NCBI GenBank assembly: GCA_963696545.1
Contig: CAVOKQ010000012.1
Coordinates: 613,104 to 677,103 of the forward strand
Direction: 5' to 3'
DNA from: RPQJ01 sp963696545
Lineage (GTDB): Bacteria; Pseudomonadota; Gammaproteobacteria; Steroidobacterales; Steroidobacteraceae
DNA: 64,000 nt
In this document: in pieces, positions 1 through 7,395 of the stretch
How the letters are laid out: every line of letters starts with the position of its first letter
Numbering within the stretch: position 1 is the first letter of the stretch
Notes under the pieces: generated by a model
What the model was told of the DNA's origin: nothing
What the model saw: the letters and a program-made list of their open reading frames with translations, nothing else
Database searches by the model: none
Program-made: the position numbers and the translations under genes

Positions 1-178
1 GGATGGATTCGTTCATGGCGATTCGGCGCGCATTCTAAGGGTCCCGGTCGCGGCCGGGCAGTGTTGGGCGTCGCAATGCGCTCATGCTCGGCGCGGAGCC
101 CGGGCGGATGCACAGATTTGCCTTTATTTTCAAAGTGGTGAACGCGTGCCGGATCTGGCAGACTTCGGGGTTGAATCC
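1..178. other. left edge, upstream of the sdh operon; no confident gene
   Basis: A short open frame from base 3 stops at 36-38 and could be the tail of a gene running in from the left or chance; it is too short to identify. A C/G-rich imperfect hairpin around 40-60 might be a weak terminator. An alternative GTG start for the next gene lies at 146. No promoter with both boxes stands out. Confidence 0.3.
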
Positions 179-346
179 ATGAATGCACCGCAAGAAAAGC
201 AGTCCAGGCCTGTTCCTTCGCAGACTGTCGAGCCGGCTCCGCAGCCGGCCGTGCAGAAGCCGCCCCGGGAGATCGGGGGACGGGACGGTCCTGAACCGAC
301 CCGATTCGGCGACTGGGAGAAGGCTGGTCGCTGCATCGATTTCTAG
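179..346 (+). CDS. DUF1674 / SDHAF4-like succinate dehydrogenase assembly factor
   Basis: A small protein of 55 residues from the ATG at 179 (66 from an in-frame GTG at 146). Its C-terminal half carries the DUF1674 signature: an IGGRDGPEPTRFGDWEKAG core ending in GRCIDF at the very C-terminus. This family includes mitochondrial SDHAF4, which binds the free flavoprotein SdhA, protects it and promotes covalent FAD attachment. The N-terminal half is Pro/Gln-rich and looks disordered, as is usual. It lies 25 bases before sdhC, so it is probably the first gene of the succinate dehydrogenase operon, whose last genes include the other flavinylation factor, sdhE. Family assignment is by motif; the bacterial function is inferred. 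Confidence 0.8.
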   Translation: MNAPQEKQSRPVPSQTVEPAPQPAVQKPPREIGGRDGPEPTRFGDWEKAGRCIDF

Positions 347-371
347 CGGCTGGCCGAGGAGGTAACCGAGC

Positions 372-766
372 ATGGCCCAGCGCGAGCGGCCGCTGTCCCC
401 GTTCCTGCACTATCGCTGGCAGTACACCAACACCCTGTCGATCCTGCACCGGATCACGGGAGTACTGCTGAGCCTGGGTTTCTTCATCCTCGTCTACTGG
501 CTCGCGCCGCCGCGGGCGGTCCCGAGCGCTACGCCCGTGCGCTCGACGTCCTCGGCTCATTCCCGCTGCAGTTGATCCTGTTCGGTGCGGCCTTCGCGTT
601 CTGCTACCACCTGCTGAACGGCATCCGGCACCTGTTCTTCGACATGGGCCATGGCTTCGAACTCGCTACCGCGCGCAAGAGCGCAAGGTTCACCGCCATC
701 GGCGCGGTGGTGCTTGCGCTGCTCGTCTGGTTCGTGCTGCGCGGTTCGCTCGGAGGTGCCGCATGA
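372..766 (+). CDS. sdhC: succinate dehydrogenase cytochrome b556 subunit (frameshifted as written)
   Basis: Membrane anchor subunit that helps bind heme b and ubiquinone in complex II. The start at 372 has a strong ribosome site, GAGGAGGT. The N-terminus contains RPLSPFLHYRWQYTN and the SILHRITG motif, including the Ser and Arg of the quinone region; the second half, in another frame, contains the HLLNGIRHLFFD motif with the heme-ligand-type His. The frame breaks near 508-520 in a GC-rich stretch; adding one base gives a continuous protein of about 131 residues, the usual length. Because sdhC is required for complex II and both halves are well conserved, a one-base sequencing deletion is more likely than a real mutation. 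The stop overlaps the sdhD start (ATGA). Confidence 0.88.
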
Positions 767-1149
767 GCCTGCGCAGCCCGCTCGGCCGCGTGCTCGGCCT
801 CGGTTCGGCCAAGGGTGGTTCCGCGCACTGGTATTCGCAGCGCGTCAGCGCCGTGGCCCTCGTGCTGCTCGGCCTGTGGTTCATCGTCTCGCTGGCCACT
901 CTCGGTGGCGCGTCGTACGAGCAGGTGGCGGGGTGGCTGGGTTCGCCGCTGCACTCGGCCCTGGCGCTGCTGCTGGTGCTCACCGCGGCATATCACGCGA
1001 TGCTCGGCCTCGAGGTTGTCGTCGAGGACTACGTCGCCGACAAGGGCCGGCGCACGGCCATCCTGATCGCCATCAAGTTCGCGCTCATCGTCGCCGCCGT
1101 CGTCGGCGTGCTCGCCGTGCTGCGCATCGGATTCGGAGTCGCGGCATGA
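763..1149 (+). CDS. sdhD: succinate dehydrogenase membrane anchor subunit
   Basis: A 128-residue hydrophobic protein with three membrane segments, near residues 30-50, 60-82 and 100-122. The HWYSQRVSAVAL stretch and the central AYHAMLGLEVVVEDY segment are typical of SdhD; the His and the Asp-Tyr pair are heme/quinone-site residues in the family. It anchors the SdhAB dimer in the inner membrane together with SdhC. Translationally coupled on both sides: its ATG overlaps the sdhC stop and its stop overlaps the sdhA start, each by four bases. Confidence 0.95.
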   Translation: MSLRSPLGRVLGLGSAKGGSAHWYSQRVSAVALVLLGLWFIVSLATLGGASYEQVAGWLGSPLHSALALLLVLTAAYHAMLGLEVVVEDYVADKGRRTAILIAIKFALIVAAVVGVLAVLRIGFGVAA

Positions 1150-2930
1150 GCGCGTATACGTTCACGGACCATACCTACGACGTCGTGGTCGTCGGCGCCG
1201 GCGGCGCGGGGCTGCGCGCGACGTTCGGCCTCGCGGAAGCCGGGCTTTCGACGGCCTGCATCACCAAGGTATTCCCGACCCGCAGCCACACGGTGGCGGC
1301 GCAGGGCGGCATCAGCGCCGCGCTCGGCAACATGGGCGAGGACGACTGGCGCTTCCACTTCTACGACACGATCAAGGGCTCGGACTGGCTCGGCGACCAG
1401 GACGCGATCGAGTTCATGTGCAAGGAAGCGCCGGCCGCGATCCTCGAGCTCGAGCACTACGGGCTGCCGTTCTCGCGTACCGAGGACGGCAAGATCTACC
1501 AGCGCCCGTTCGGCGGCATGACGACCCACTACGGCAAGGGCATCGCGCAGCGCACGTGCGCCGCGGCCGACCGCACCGGTCACGCGATGCTGCACACGCT
1601 GTACCAGCAGTCGCTGAAGCACCAGGCGCGGTTCTTCATCGAGTACTTCGCGATCGACCTGATCATGGAGAACGGCGAGTGCCGCGGCGTCGTGGCGCTG
1701 GATCTCGCGAACGGCACGCTGCACCGGTTCCGCGCACACAAGGTGATCCTCGCGACCGGCGGCTACGGGCGCGCATATTTTTCCTGCACGTCCGCACACA
1801 CCTGCACCGGCGACGGCGGCGGCATGGTGCTGCGCGCCGGGCTGCCACTGCAGGACATGGAATTCGTCCAGTTCCACCCCACGGGCATCTACGGCGCGGG
1901 CTGCCTGATCACCGAAGGGTCGCGAGGCGAGGGCGGCTACCTGACGAATTCTGCCGGCGAGCGTTTCATGGAGCGCTATGCGCCGAACGCGAAGGACCTG
2001 GCATCGCGCGACGTCGTGAGCCGCTCGATGACGATCGAGATCCGCGAGGGCCGCGGCGTCGGCGCGCACAAGGACCACATCCACCTGCACCTCGAGCATC
2101 TCGGCGCGGCGGTCATCCACGAGCGGCTGCCGGGCATCGCCGAAACGGCGCGCATCTTCGCCGGCGTCGACGTCACGAAGGAGCCGATTCCGGTGCTGCC
2201 CACGGTGCACTACAACATGGGCGGCATCCCGTGCAACGTGCACGGCGAGGTCGTGGCGCTGCGCGGCGGCAACCCCGATGCGGTCGTCCCCGGCCTGATG
2301 GCCATCGGCGAGGCGGCATGCGTTTCGGTGCACGGGGCGAATCGCCTCGGATCGAACTCACTGCTCGACCTGGTGGTCTTCGGCCGTGCCGCCGCGCACC
2401 ACTGCGGCAGCACGGTGCAGCCCGGCACGTCGCACAAGCCGCTACCGAAGGATGCGGGCGACCTCGCGGTGAGTCGCCTCGAAAGATTCCGCAACGCGAA
2501 CGGCAAGCGTCGCACGTCGGAGATCCGGCTCGACATGCAGCGCGTGATGCAGAACCACGCTGCCGTGTTCCGCACCGGCGAGTCGCTGGCCGAGGGCGTG
2601 CAGAGGCTCGGCGCCGTGTTCGAGTCGTTCGGCGACGTGCAGGTCAGCGACCGCTCGCTGGTCTGGAACACCGACCTCGTCGAGACGCTCGAACTCGACA
2701 ACCTGCTCGTGCAGGCCGTCGCCACGATGCACTCGGCGGCGAACCGCAAGGAGAGCCGCGGCGCCCACGCGCGCGAGGACTTCAAGGACCGCGACGACCA
2801 GAACTGGATGAAGCACACGCTGTCCTGGGTCGACGGCGCCGGCAAGGTGCACATCGATTACCGGCCCGTCCACTTGAACACGCTGACTTCCGACGTCGAA
2901 GCCATCCCGCCGAAGGCGAGAACGTACTGA
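1146..2930 (+). CDS. sdhA: succinate dehydrogenase flavoprotein subunit
   Basis: Catalytic subunit of complex II, oxidising succinate to fumarate. The 594-residue length matches the family. The dinucleotide fold GAGGAGLRATFGLAEAG lies at residues 15-32, followed by the SHTVAAQGGI motif whose His carries covalent FAD. The HPTGIYGAG and EGSRGEGGYL motifs supply substrate-binding and catalytic Arg residues, and the C-terminal half has the ESRGAHAREDF motif. ATG at 1146 was chosen because the fold begins right after it and it overlaps the sdhD stop; the open frame extends further upstream without family similarity. Flavinylation is likely helped by SdhE and the DUF1674 protein of the same operon. 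Confidence 0.98.
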   Translation: MSAYTFTDHTYDVVVVGAGGAGLRATFGLAEAGLSTACITKVFPTRSHTVAAQGGISAALGNMGEDDWRFHFYDTIKGSDWLGDQDAIEFMCKEAPAAILELEHYGLPFSRTEDGKIYQRPFGGMTTHYGKGIAQRTCAAADRTGHAMLHTLYQQSLKHQARFFIEYFAIDLIMENGECRGVVALDLANGTLHRFRAHKVILATGGYGRAYFSCTSAHTCTGDGGGMVLRAGLPLQDMEFVQFHPTGIYGAGCLITEGSRGEGGYLTNSAGERFMERYAPNAKDLASRDVVSRSMTIEIREGRGVGAHKDHIHLHLEHLGAAVIHERLPGIAETARIFAGVDVTKEPIPVLPTVHYNMGGIPCNVHGEVVALRGGNPDAVVPGLMAIGEAACVSVHGANRLGSNSLLDLVVFGRAAAHHCGSTVQPGTSHKPLPKDAGDLAVSRLERFRNANGKRRTSEIRLDMQRVMQNHAAVFRTGESLAEGVQRLGAVFESFGDVQVSDRSLVWNTDLVETLELDNLLVQAVATMHSAANRKESRGAHAREDFKDRDDQNWMKHTLSWVDGAGKVHIDYRPVHLNTLTSDVEAIPPKARTY

Positions 2931-2931
2931 T

Positions 2932-3714
2932 ATGGCCCAATTCAAGCTTCCCGAGAACTCACGCGTCCGCCCGGGCAAGAGCCACGCCGCGCCGACCGGG
3001 GCGAAGAACGTCCGCACGTTCCGCATCTACCGGTTCGACCCGGACTCCGGCGAGAACCCGCGCGTCGATGCGTACCAGGTCGACATGGACGGCTGCGGGC
3101 CGATGGTTCTCGACGCGCTGATCAGGATCAAGAACGACGTCGACCCGACGCTGACGTTCCGCCGCTCCTGCCGCGAGGGCATCTGCGGCTCGTGCGCGAT
3201 GAACATCGACGGTGTGAACACGCTCGCGTGCACCAAGGCGACGTCCGAGATCCGCGGCGACGTGAGGATCTACCCGCTGCCGCACATGCCGGTGATCAAG
3301 GACCTGGTGCCGGACCTGACGAACTTCTACGCGCAGTACGCCTCGGTGAAACCCTGGTTGCAGACGCGCACGCCCGCGCCGCCCGACGGCGAGCGGCTGC
3401 AGTCGAAGCAGGACCAGGAAAAGATCGACCGGCCGTCGGCCTGCATCCTGTGCGCCTGCTGCTCGACCAGTTGTCCGTCGTACTGGTGGAACAGCGACCG
3501 TTACCTCGGGCCCGCGGCGCTGCTTGCGGCATATCGCTGGATCATCGACACGCGCGACGAGGCCACCGGCGAGCGGCTCGACGAACTCGAGGACCCGTTC
3601 CGTCTGTATCGCTGCCACACGATCATGAACTGCGCCGAGGCCTGTCCGAAAGACCTGAACCCGGCCCGGGCGATCGCAGAGATCAAGAAGATGATCGCCG
3701 AGCGGCAGCACTGA
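2932..3714 (+). CDS. sdhB: succinate dehydrogenase iron-sulfur subunit
   Basis: A 260-residue electron-transfer subunit passing electrons from FAD to quinone. The [2Fe-2S] ferredoxin domain contains SCREGICGSCAMNIDG; the helical C-terminal domain carries the [4Fe-4S] motif CILCACCSTSC and the [3Fe-4S] motif CAEACPKDLNP, with the quinone-site tryptophans in PSYWWN. The start lies two bases after the sdhA stop. The N-terminus has a short extension of about 25 residues before the usual FRIYRF strand, within family variation. All cluster ligands appear intact. Confidence 0.98.
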   Translation: MAQFKLPENSRVRPGKSHAAPTGAKNVRTFRIYRFDPDSGENPRVDAYQVDMDGCGPMVLDALIRIKNDVDPTLTFRRSCREGICGSCAMNIDGVNTLACTKATSEIRGDVRIYPLPHMPVIKDLVPDLTNFYAQYASVKPWLQTRTPAPPDGERLQSKQDQEKIDRPSACILCACCSTSCPSYWWNSDRYLGPAALLAAYRWIIDTRDEATGERLDELEDPFRLYRCHTIMNCAEACPKDLNPARAIAEIKKMIAERQH

Positions 3715-3718
3715 TCGA

Positions 3719-3988
3719 GTGGCCGTCGAGGGCATTGCGGAGGCGGGTCGGGAGGAAGTCGCAAGGCTTCGGTGGCGTTGCCGCCGCGGCATGCGCGAAC
3801 TCGACGTGGTGCTGCTGCGTTACCTCGAAGTTGACTATCCGCGGGCGTCGCTCGCCGATCGGGCAGCTTTCGCGCAGATTCTCGAACTGCAGGACCCGGA
3901 GATCTTCGGTTATCTTGTGGGCCGGCAATGTCCTGCGGAGGCGTCGCTCACCAATGTCGTCGCCCGGATCCGACGTGTTGACGGTTGA
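3719..3988 (+). CDS. sdhE: SdhE family FAD assembly factor (CptB/YgfY)
   Basis: A small helical protein of 89 residues that promotes covalent flavinylation of SdhA (and FrdA). It carries the diagnostic RRGMRELD motif at residues 22-29, then the conserved aromatic/acidic stretch leading to DPEIFGYLVG. It begins with GTG at 3719, four bases after sdhB, and overlaps the next gene by 35 bases. Position directly after sdhB is typical of several gammaproteobacteria. In older literature the E. coli protein was called the antitoxin CptB; the flavinylation role is better supported. Confidence 0.93.
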   Translation: MAVEGIAEAGREEVARLRWRCRRGMRELDVVLLRYLEVDYPRASLADRAAFAQILELQDPEIFGYLVGRQCPAEASLTNVVARIRRVDG

Positions 3989-4394
3989 ATTGCCTGCGCG
4001 GCTCGTCGCCGAGCGCGGGTCTGTCGTGCTGATCGCCGTGTGCGCGCTCGCCGTCGAGGCGGTTGCCGCGAATCATCCGGAGGCACCAGTCGGCGTTGGC
4101 GCGCTGCTCGGTCTCGTGCTGTATGGCTGGCATCTGTTGCGGATGCGCAACGAAGGCAGAATCCGGCGTGCGACGCTGGACATGCGCGGTCGATGGTTCG
4201 TCGACTCGAGTTCCGGTCGCGAAGCCGCCGTGTTGTTACCTGGCTCGCGCGTGCTCGGCCGCTCGGTGGTGCTGCGCCTGAAGTCCGGGCCCGGCGTCCA
4301 CTCACTGTGGTTGACCCCGTGGGACGTCCCCGCCGGGCAGCTGCGCCACCTCCGGGTCCGACTGCTCGCGCTGGGTGCGCGTGCCGGTGCGTAG
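3954..4394 (+). CDS. CptA/YgfX-like small membrane protein
   Basis: A 146-residue protein with hydrophobic stretches near residues 20-60, followed by a soluble domain ending in basic residues. In enterobacteria the gene overlapping the 3' end of sdhE encodes YgfX (CptA), of the same size and topology, reported to affect cytoskeletal proteins when overproduced. The WFVDSSSGREAAVLLPGSRVL segment resembles the YgfX pattern in which a short soluble domain follows two membrane helices. Start chosen at ATG 3954 inside sdhE; upstream frame lacks family features. Assignment rests mainly on position, length and topology, so function is tentative. Confidence 0.65.
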   Translation: MSSPGSDVLTVELPARLVAERGSVVLIAVCALAVEAVAANHPEAPVGVGALLGLVLYGWHLLRMRNEGRIRRATLDMRGRWFVDSSSGREAAVLLPGSRVLGRSVVLRLKSGPGVHSLWLTPWDVPAGQLRHLRVRLLALGARAGA

Positions 4395-4421
4395 GGTGGC
4401 CCGCCGCAAGGTTTGCGCCCG

Positions 4422-5078
4422 ATGAAACCCATGGCGAACTTTCCCCCATCCGACGGGTCTATGGATTCGCAAGAGCCTCGGGAAGACGGCTCGCGACCGG
4501 CCTCCGGCGTCGAGCAGAGCGATCTCGAGCTCGTCAGGCGGGCCCAGCGGGGCGAGCGCGGCGCGTTCGACCTGCTGGTGCTCAGGTACCAGCACAAGGT
4601 CGTGAAGCTCGTGGCGCGCCTATTGCGTGATCCGACCGAGGCCGAGGACGTGGCGCAGGAAGCCTTCGTGAAGGCGTACCGGGCGCTTGGCTCGTTCAGG
4701 GGCGACAGCGCGTTCTACACGTGGCTGTACCGGATCGCCGTGAACACGGCCCGGAACGCGATGGCCTCGCGCCAGCGTCGGCCGCTCGACTACGAGGCGG
4801 ACCTGAGCGAATCGGAGCAGACGGCGGTGGAGTCGCGGATGCGCCACACCGACACGCCTGAGGCTGCGGCCCTGTCCGACGAGATTCACCAGACGGTGAA
4901 CCGGGCGGTCGCCGAGCTGCCCGAGGACCTGCGCACCGCGATCATCCTGCGGGAGATCGAGGGGCTGAGCTACGAGGAGATCGCGGCGGCGATGGACTGC
5001 CCGGTCGGAACCGTGCGCTCGCGGATCTTCCGTGCGCGCGAAGCGATCGACAAGAGCCTGAAGCCACTGCTCGACTGA
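4422..5078 (+). CDS. rpoE: RNA polymerase sigma factor RpoE/AlgU
   Basis: Extracytoplasmic-function sigma factor controlling envelope stress genes. Region 2 includes FDLLVLRYQHKVVKLVARLL, EDVAQEAFVKAYRAL and FYTWLYRIAVNTARN; region 4 has LREIEGLSYEEIAAAMDCP and GTVRSRIFRAREAI. About 190 residues align with AlgU/RpoE. The start is uncertain: ATG at 4422, 4431 or 4461 are all in frame, and 4461 leaves an N-terminus closer to known homologues. It is followed by rseA, rseB and rseC, the classic autoregulated operon in which the sigma factor is held by RseA at the membrane until RseA is cleaved. Confidence 0.95.
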   Translation: MKPMANFPPSDGSMDSQEPREDGSRPASGVEQSDLELVRRAQRGERGAFDLLVLRYQHKVVKLVARLLRDPTEAEDVAQEAFVKAYRALGSFRGDSAFYTWLYRIAVNTARNAMASRQRRPLDYEADLSESEQTAVESRMRHTDTPEAAALSDEIHQTVNRAVAELPEDLRTAIILREIEGLSYEEIAAAMDCPVGTVRSRIFRAREAIDKSLKPLLD

Positions 5079-5088
5079 GTCCAACGCC

Positions 5089-5670
5089 ATGACTGACCGA
5101 ATACGCGAACAGATGTCCGCCCTGCTCGACGGCGAGTTGCCGCAGGACGAGGTCGGGTTGCTGGTGCGCCGCCTGGAGCGCGACGAGCACCTGCGCCGGG
5201 CCTTCGGCAACTACGTGCTCGCTGGCGAGGCATTGCGCGCACCTGGCGGTGTGCTCGCGAGCACTGGGTTTGCGGCGCGGGTCAGTGCGGCAATCGACGA
5301 GGGCGCTGTGGAAGCGGCACCCTCGCTCCCGTCCGCGCCGTCGCCAACGCGCTGGGCGCGCCCGGCATTTGCGACAGCGGTGGCCGCGAGTGCCGCCGTC
5401 GCCGCTGTATTGCTCGTTCAGCCGGGTGCACCTGAGCCCGCCACGATGGTTGGTGGCTCCGCGCTCCGCCAGGTACAGCAGGCGTTCGCTGCGCTTCCTT
5501 CGGTGCGGGGTTCGAGCCCGACGCCGGCCAGCAGCCAGCGCCTCGCGGGCTACCTGATGGCCCACAGCCAGTTCGCGAGCCCGATCGGACGGCGCAATGT
5601 CTGGTCCGGCGTGCTTGGCGCAGACCCTGGAATCTCCCGCGTTTCCTACGAGTTGCCCGAGGCCCCCTGA
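5089..5670 (+). CDS. rseA: anti-sigma-E factor RseA/MucA
   Basis: A 193-residue single-pass membrane protein. The N-terminal cytoplasmic domain shows the MucA/RseA pattern (REQMSALLDGELPQDE, then LVRRLERDEHLRRAF and YVLAGEALR) that sequesters RpoE. A single membrane helix lies at about residues 86-106, with an Ala/Pro-rich periplasmic part after it. Start 11 bases after rpoE; its stop overlaps the rseB ATG (TGATG). By family knowledge, cleavage by DegS and RseP under outer-membrane stress releases RpoE. Confidence 0.92.
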   Translation: MTDRIREQMSALLDGELPQDEVGLLVRRLERDEHLRRAFGNYVLAGEALRAPGGVLASTGFAARVSAAIDEGAVEAAPSLPSAPSPTRWARPAFATAVAASAAVAAVLLVQPGAPEPATMVGGSALRQVQQAFAALPSVRGSSPTPASSQRLAGYLMAHSQFASPIGRRNVWSGVLGADPGISRVSYELPEAP

Positions 5671-6677
5671 TGCGGGTTGCGTTCGCGGCGGCAGTCGTCG
5701 GCACGCTGGGGTTGCTCGCACAGCCCGCGTGGTCGTCCGACGACGATGCCCGCGTGTGGATCGAGCGGATGAGCGAGTCGCTCGCGACGCGCAACTACGT
5801 CGGGCTGTTTACGCACACCACCAGCCGCCAGTCCGAGGCGATGCGGATCATCCACCGTGTCGGCAAGAACGGCAGCACCGAGCGCCTCGTGTCGCTCGAC
5901 GGCAGCGGGCGCGAGATCGTCCGCACCCCGCAAGAGGTGCACGTGTACATGCCGGACCGGAAGGTGGTGCTCGTCGAGCCGCGCACCGACGAAGGCTCGC
6001 TCGCCAAGGCGCTGCCGGTGCCGAGCCCGCAACTCGATGCGCTGTACACACTCTCGGTTCGCGACGGCAACAGGATTCTCGGTCGCGACGTAGTCGTCGT
6101 CGACATCCGGCCGAAGGACGCGCATCGCTACGGCTACCGGCTGTGGCTCGACGAAGAGACGGCGATGCCGCTGCGTACCGTCGTGGCGGACGGGCTGGGC
6201 CGGCCGATCGAGCAGATCAGCTTCACGCAGATCGACCTGCCGCGTCGCATCGATCCGAAGGAACTCGAGCCGACGATGGATACCGCGGGTTTCCGCCTGG
6301 TCCGGTCGGCCAGGGCGGCCCCCGATCCGCGGGCGATGGTCGCGGGCTGGATGCCGATGCGGCTCCCGCCCGGCTTCCGCCTGGTCGCAAGCCGCATCCA
6401 GACGGTGCCGGGCGCGGCGCTGCCGGTCCAGCACCTGATCTTTTCCGACGGATTCGCGTCGATATCGGTGTTCATCGAGCCCAGCAGCGCCTCCGGCCCG
6501 GCTCCCGCCGAGTCGTCGAGCGTCGGCTCGGCGAACGCGTTCTCGACGCTGGTCGACGGCCACGTCGTCACTGCCGTCGGCGAGGTACCGCTCGAGACGG
6601 TGCGGGACGTAGCGACCTCCGTCGCGCCCGCAGCAGGCGGGCCGCCGCCAGCCCCTCCGGCCCCCCCAGCGCGCTGA
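5670..6677 (+). CDS. rseB: sigma-E regulatory protein RseB/MucB
   Basis: A 335-residue periplasmic protein that binds the RseA periplasmic domain and protects it from proteolysis, thus tuning the RpoE response. Residues 1-22 are a signal peptide ending near AQPAWS. The MucB fold begins with ARVWIERMSESL and NYVGLFTH; the smaller C-terminal domain covers about 200-315. The last 20 residues are Pro/Ala-rich. It is translationally coupled to rseA upstream and rseC downstream. Confidence 0.95.
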   Translation: MRVAFAAAVVGTLGLLAQPAWSSDDDARVWIERMSESLATRNYVGLFTHTTSRQSEAMRIIHRVGKNGSTERLVSLDGSGREIVRTPQEVHVYMPDRKVVLVEPRTDEGSLAKALPVPSPQLDALYTLSVRDGNRILGRDVVVVDIRPKDAHRYGYRLWLDEETAMPLRTVVADGLGRPIEQISFTQIDLPRRIDPKELEPTMDTAGFRLVRSARAAPDPRAMVAGWMPMRLPPGFRLVASRIQTVPGAALPVQHLIFSDGFASISVFIEPSSASGPAPAESSSVGSANAFSTLVDGHVVTAVGEVPLETVRDVATSVAPAAGGPPPAPPAPPAR

Positions 6678-7108
6678 TGGAAGCGACCGCCCGGGTGCTC
6701 TCGGTCTCCGCAGGCCGGGCGCGCGTCGCTTGCGAGGAGCGGGCATCCTGTGGTGCCTGTGGCGCAGGTGGACGCTGCGCGCTGAAGTGGTTCGCGGGCC
6801 CAGCGGCCAGTTCGATCGAGGTTCCTGATCGTACGGACGACTGTCGCCCTTTGCGCGAGGGCGAAGTCGTGACGATCGCGGTTGCTGATGGCGAGGTGCT
6901 GCGCGCCGCCGCGCTGGTCTACCTGCCGCCGCTGGTGGGACTGCTGGGCGGCGCGCTGCTCGGCCGCTGGATGGCGGGCCCGGGCGAGGCGGGCGCCCTT
7001 GTTCTCGCTTTGCTGGGGGCGGGGACCGGTTGGTACGGGGCCCGGTCGTGGTCGCGGCACCATCCGCCGCGCCTCGGCGTTCGGCACGCCGTCGAGAGGT
7101 CCACGTAA
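6677..7108 (+). CDS. rseC: SoxR-reducing / RseC family membrane protein
   Basis: A 143-residue inner-membrane protein. The cytoplasmic N-terminus has four Cys (positions about 17, 23, 26 and 32, in CEERASCGACGAGGRC) typical of RseC/MucC, followed by two membrane helices near 78-96 and 103-120. Family members take part in SoxR reduction and have a mild effect on sigma-E activity. It starts at the rseB stop and ends at the start of the glutaredoxin-like gene, so it is part of the rpoE operon. Confidence 0.9.
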   Translation: MEATARVLSVSAGRARVACEERASCGACGAGGRCALKWFAGPAASSIEVPDRTDDCRPLREGEVVTIAVADGEVLRAAALVYLPPLVGLLGGALLGRWMAGPGEAGALVLALLGAGTGWYGARSWSRHHPPRLGVRHAVERST

Positions 7109-7353
7109 TGCTCGCGGACCCGAGGCTGGTGCTGTATGTGCGTGAGGGCTGCCACCTGTGCGACGAGTTCCTGGTCGACCTGTCGCTGGAACTCGGCCCG
7201 GCCGTGTCGAGCGTCGAGGTCGCGGACGTGGACCGGGATAGCGAACTCGCGGCCCGTTACGGGCTGCGCGTACCGGTCTTCGAGGTGGCCGGTCAGGTCG
7301 CCTGCGAGGGCCGCTACGATGCCGCAAGGGTCCGGCGCGCTCTACGCGTATAA
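7108..7353 (+). CDS. DUF836 glutaredoxin-like protein
   Basis: An 81-residue thioredoxin-fold protein with a redox pair CHLC at residues 14-17 and the cis-proline motif RVPVFEV. DUF836 proteins of this size are common next to other genes in Pseudomonadota; substrates are unknown. The ATG at 7108 overlaps the rseC stop by one base, making it the last gene of the rpoE-rseABC operon. Its last bases contain a TATAAT at 7349-7354 that may serve lepA. Confidence 0.85.
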   Translation: MLADPRLVLYVREGCHLCDEFLVDLSLELGPAVSSVEVADVDRDSELAARYGLRVPVFEVAGQVACEGRYDAARVRRALRV

Positions 7354-7354
7354 T
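7349..7354 (+). promoter_or_regulatory. possible -10 box for lepA
   Basis: A perfect TATAAT stands 41 bases before the lepA ATG and is unusual in this GC-rich sequence. No convincing -35 hexamer lies 16-18 bases upstream, so this is only a candidate. Confidence 0.35.
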
Positions 7355-7395
7355 CGCCCGCTTTGCACCGGCGCCGGGCCGGACTGCCCGCACCG

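Noticed and set aside
1029..2333. A 434-codon minus-strand open frame opposite sdhA
   Set aside because: Shadow of sdhA; no start signal or family pattern.
3719..4394. sdhE-cptA as a toxin-antitoxin module
   Set aside because: SdhE is well supported as a flavinylation factor and the pair is embedded in the sdh operon; the toxin-antitoxin label for the E. coli homologues is weakly supported.
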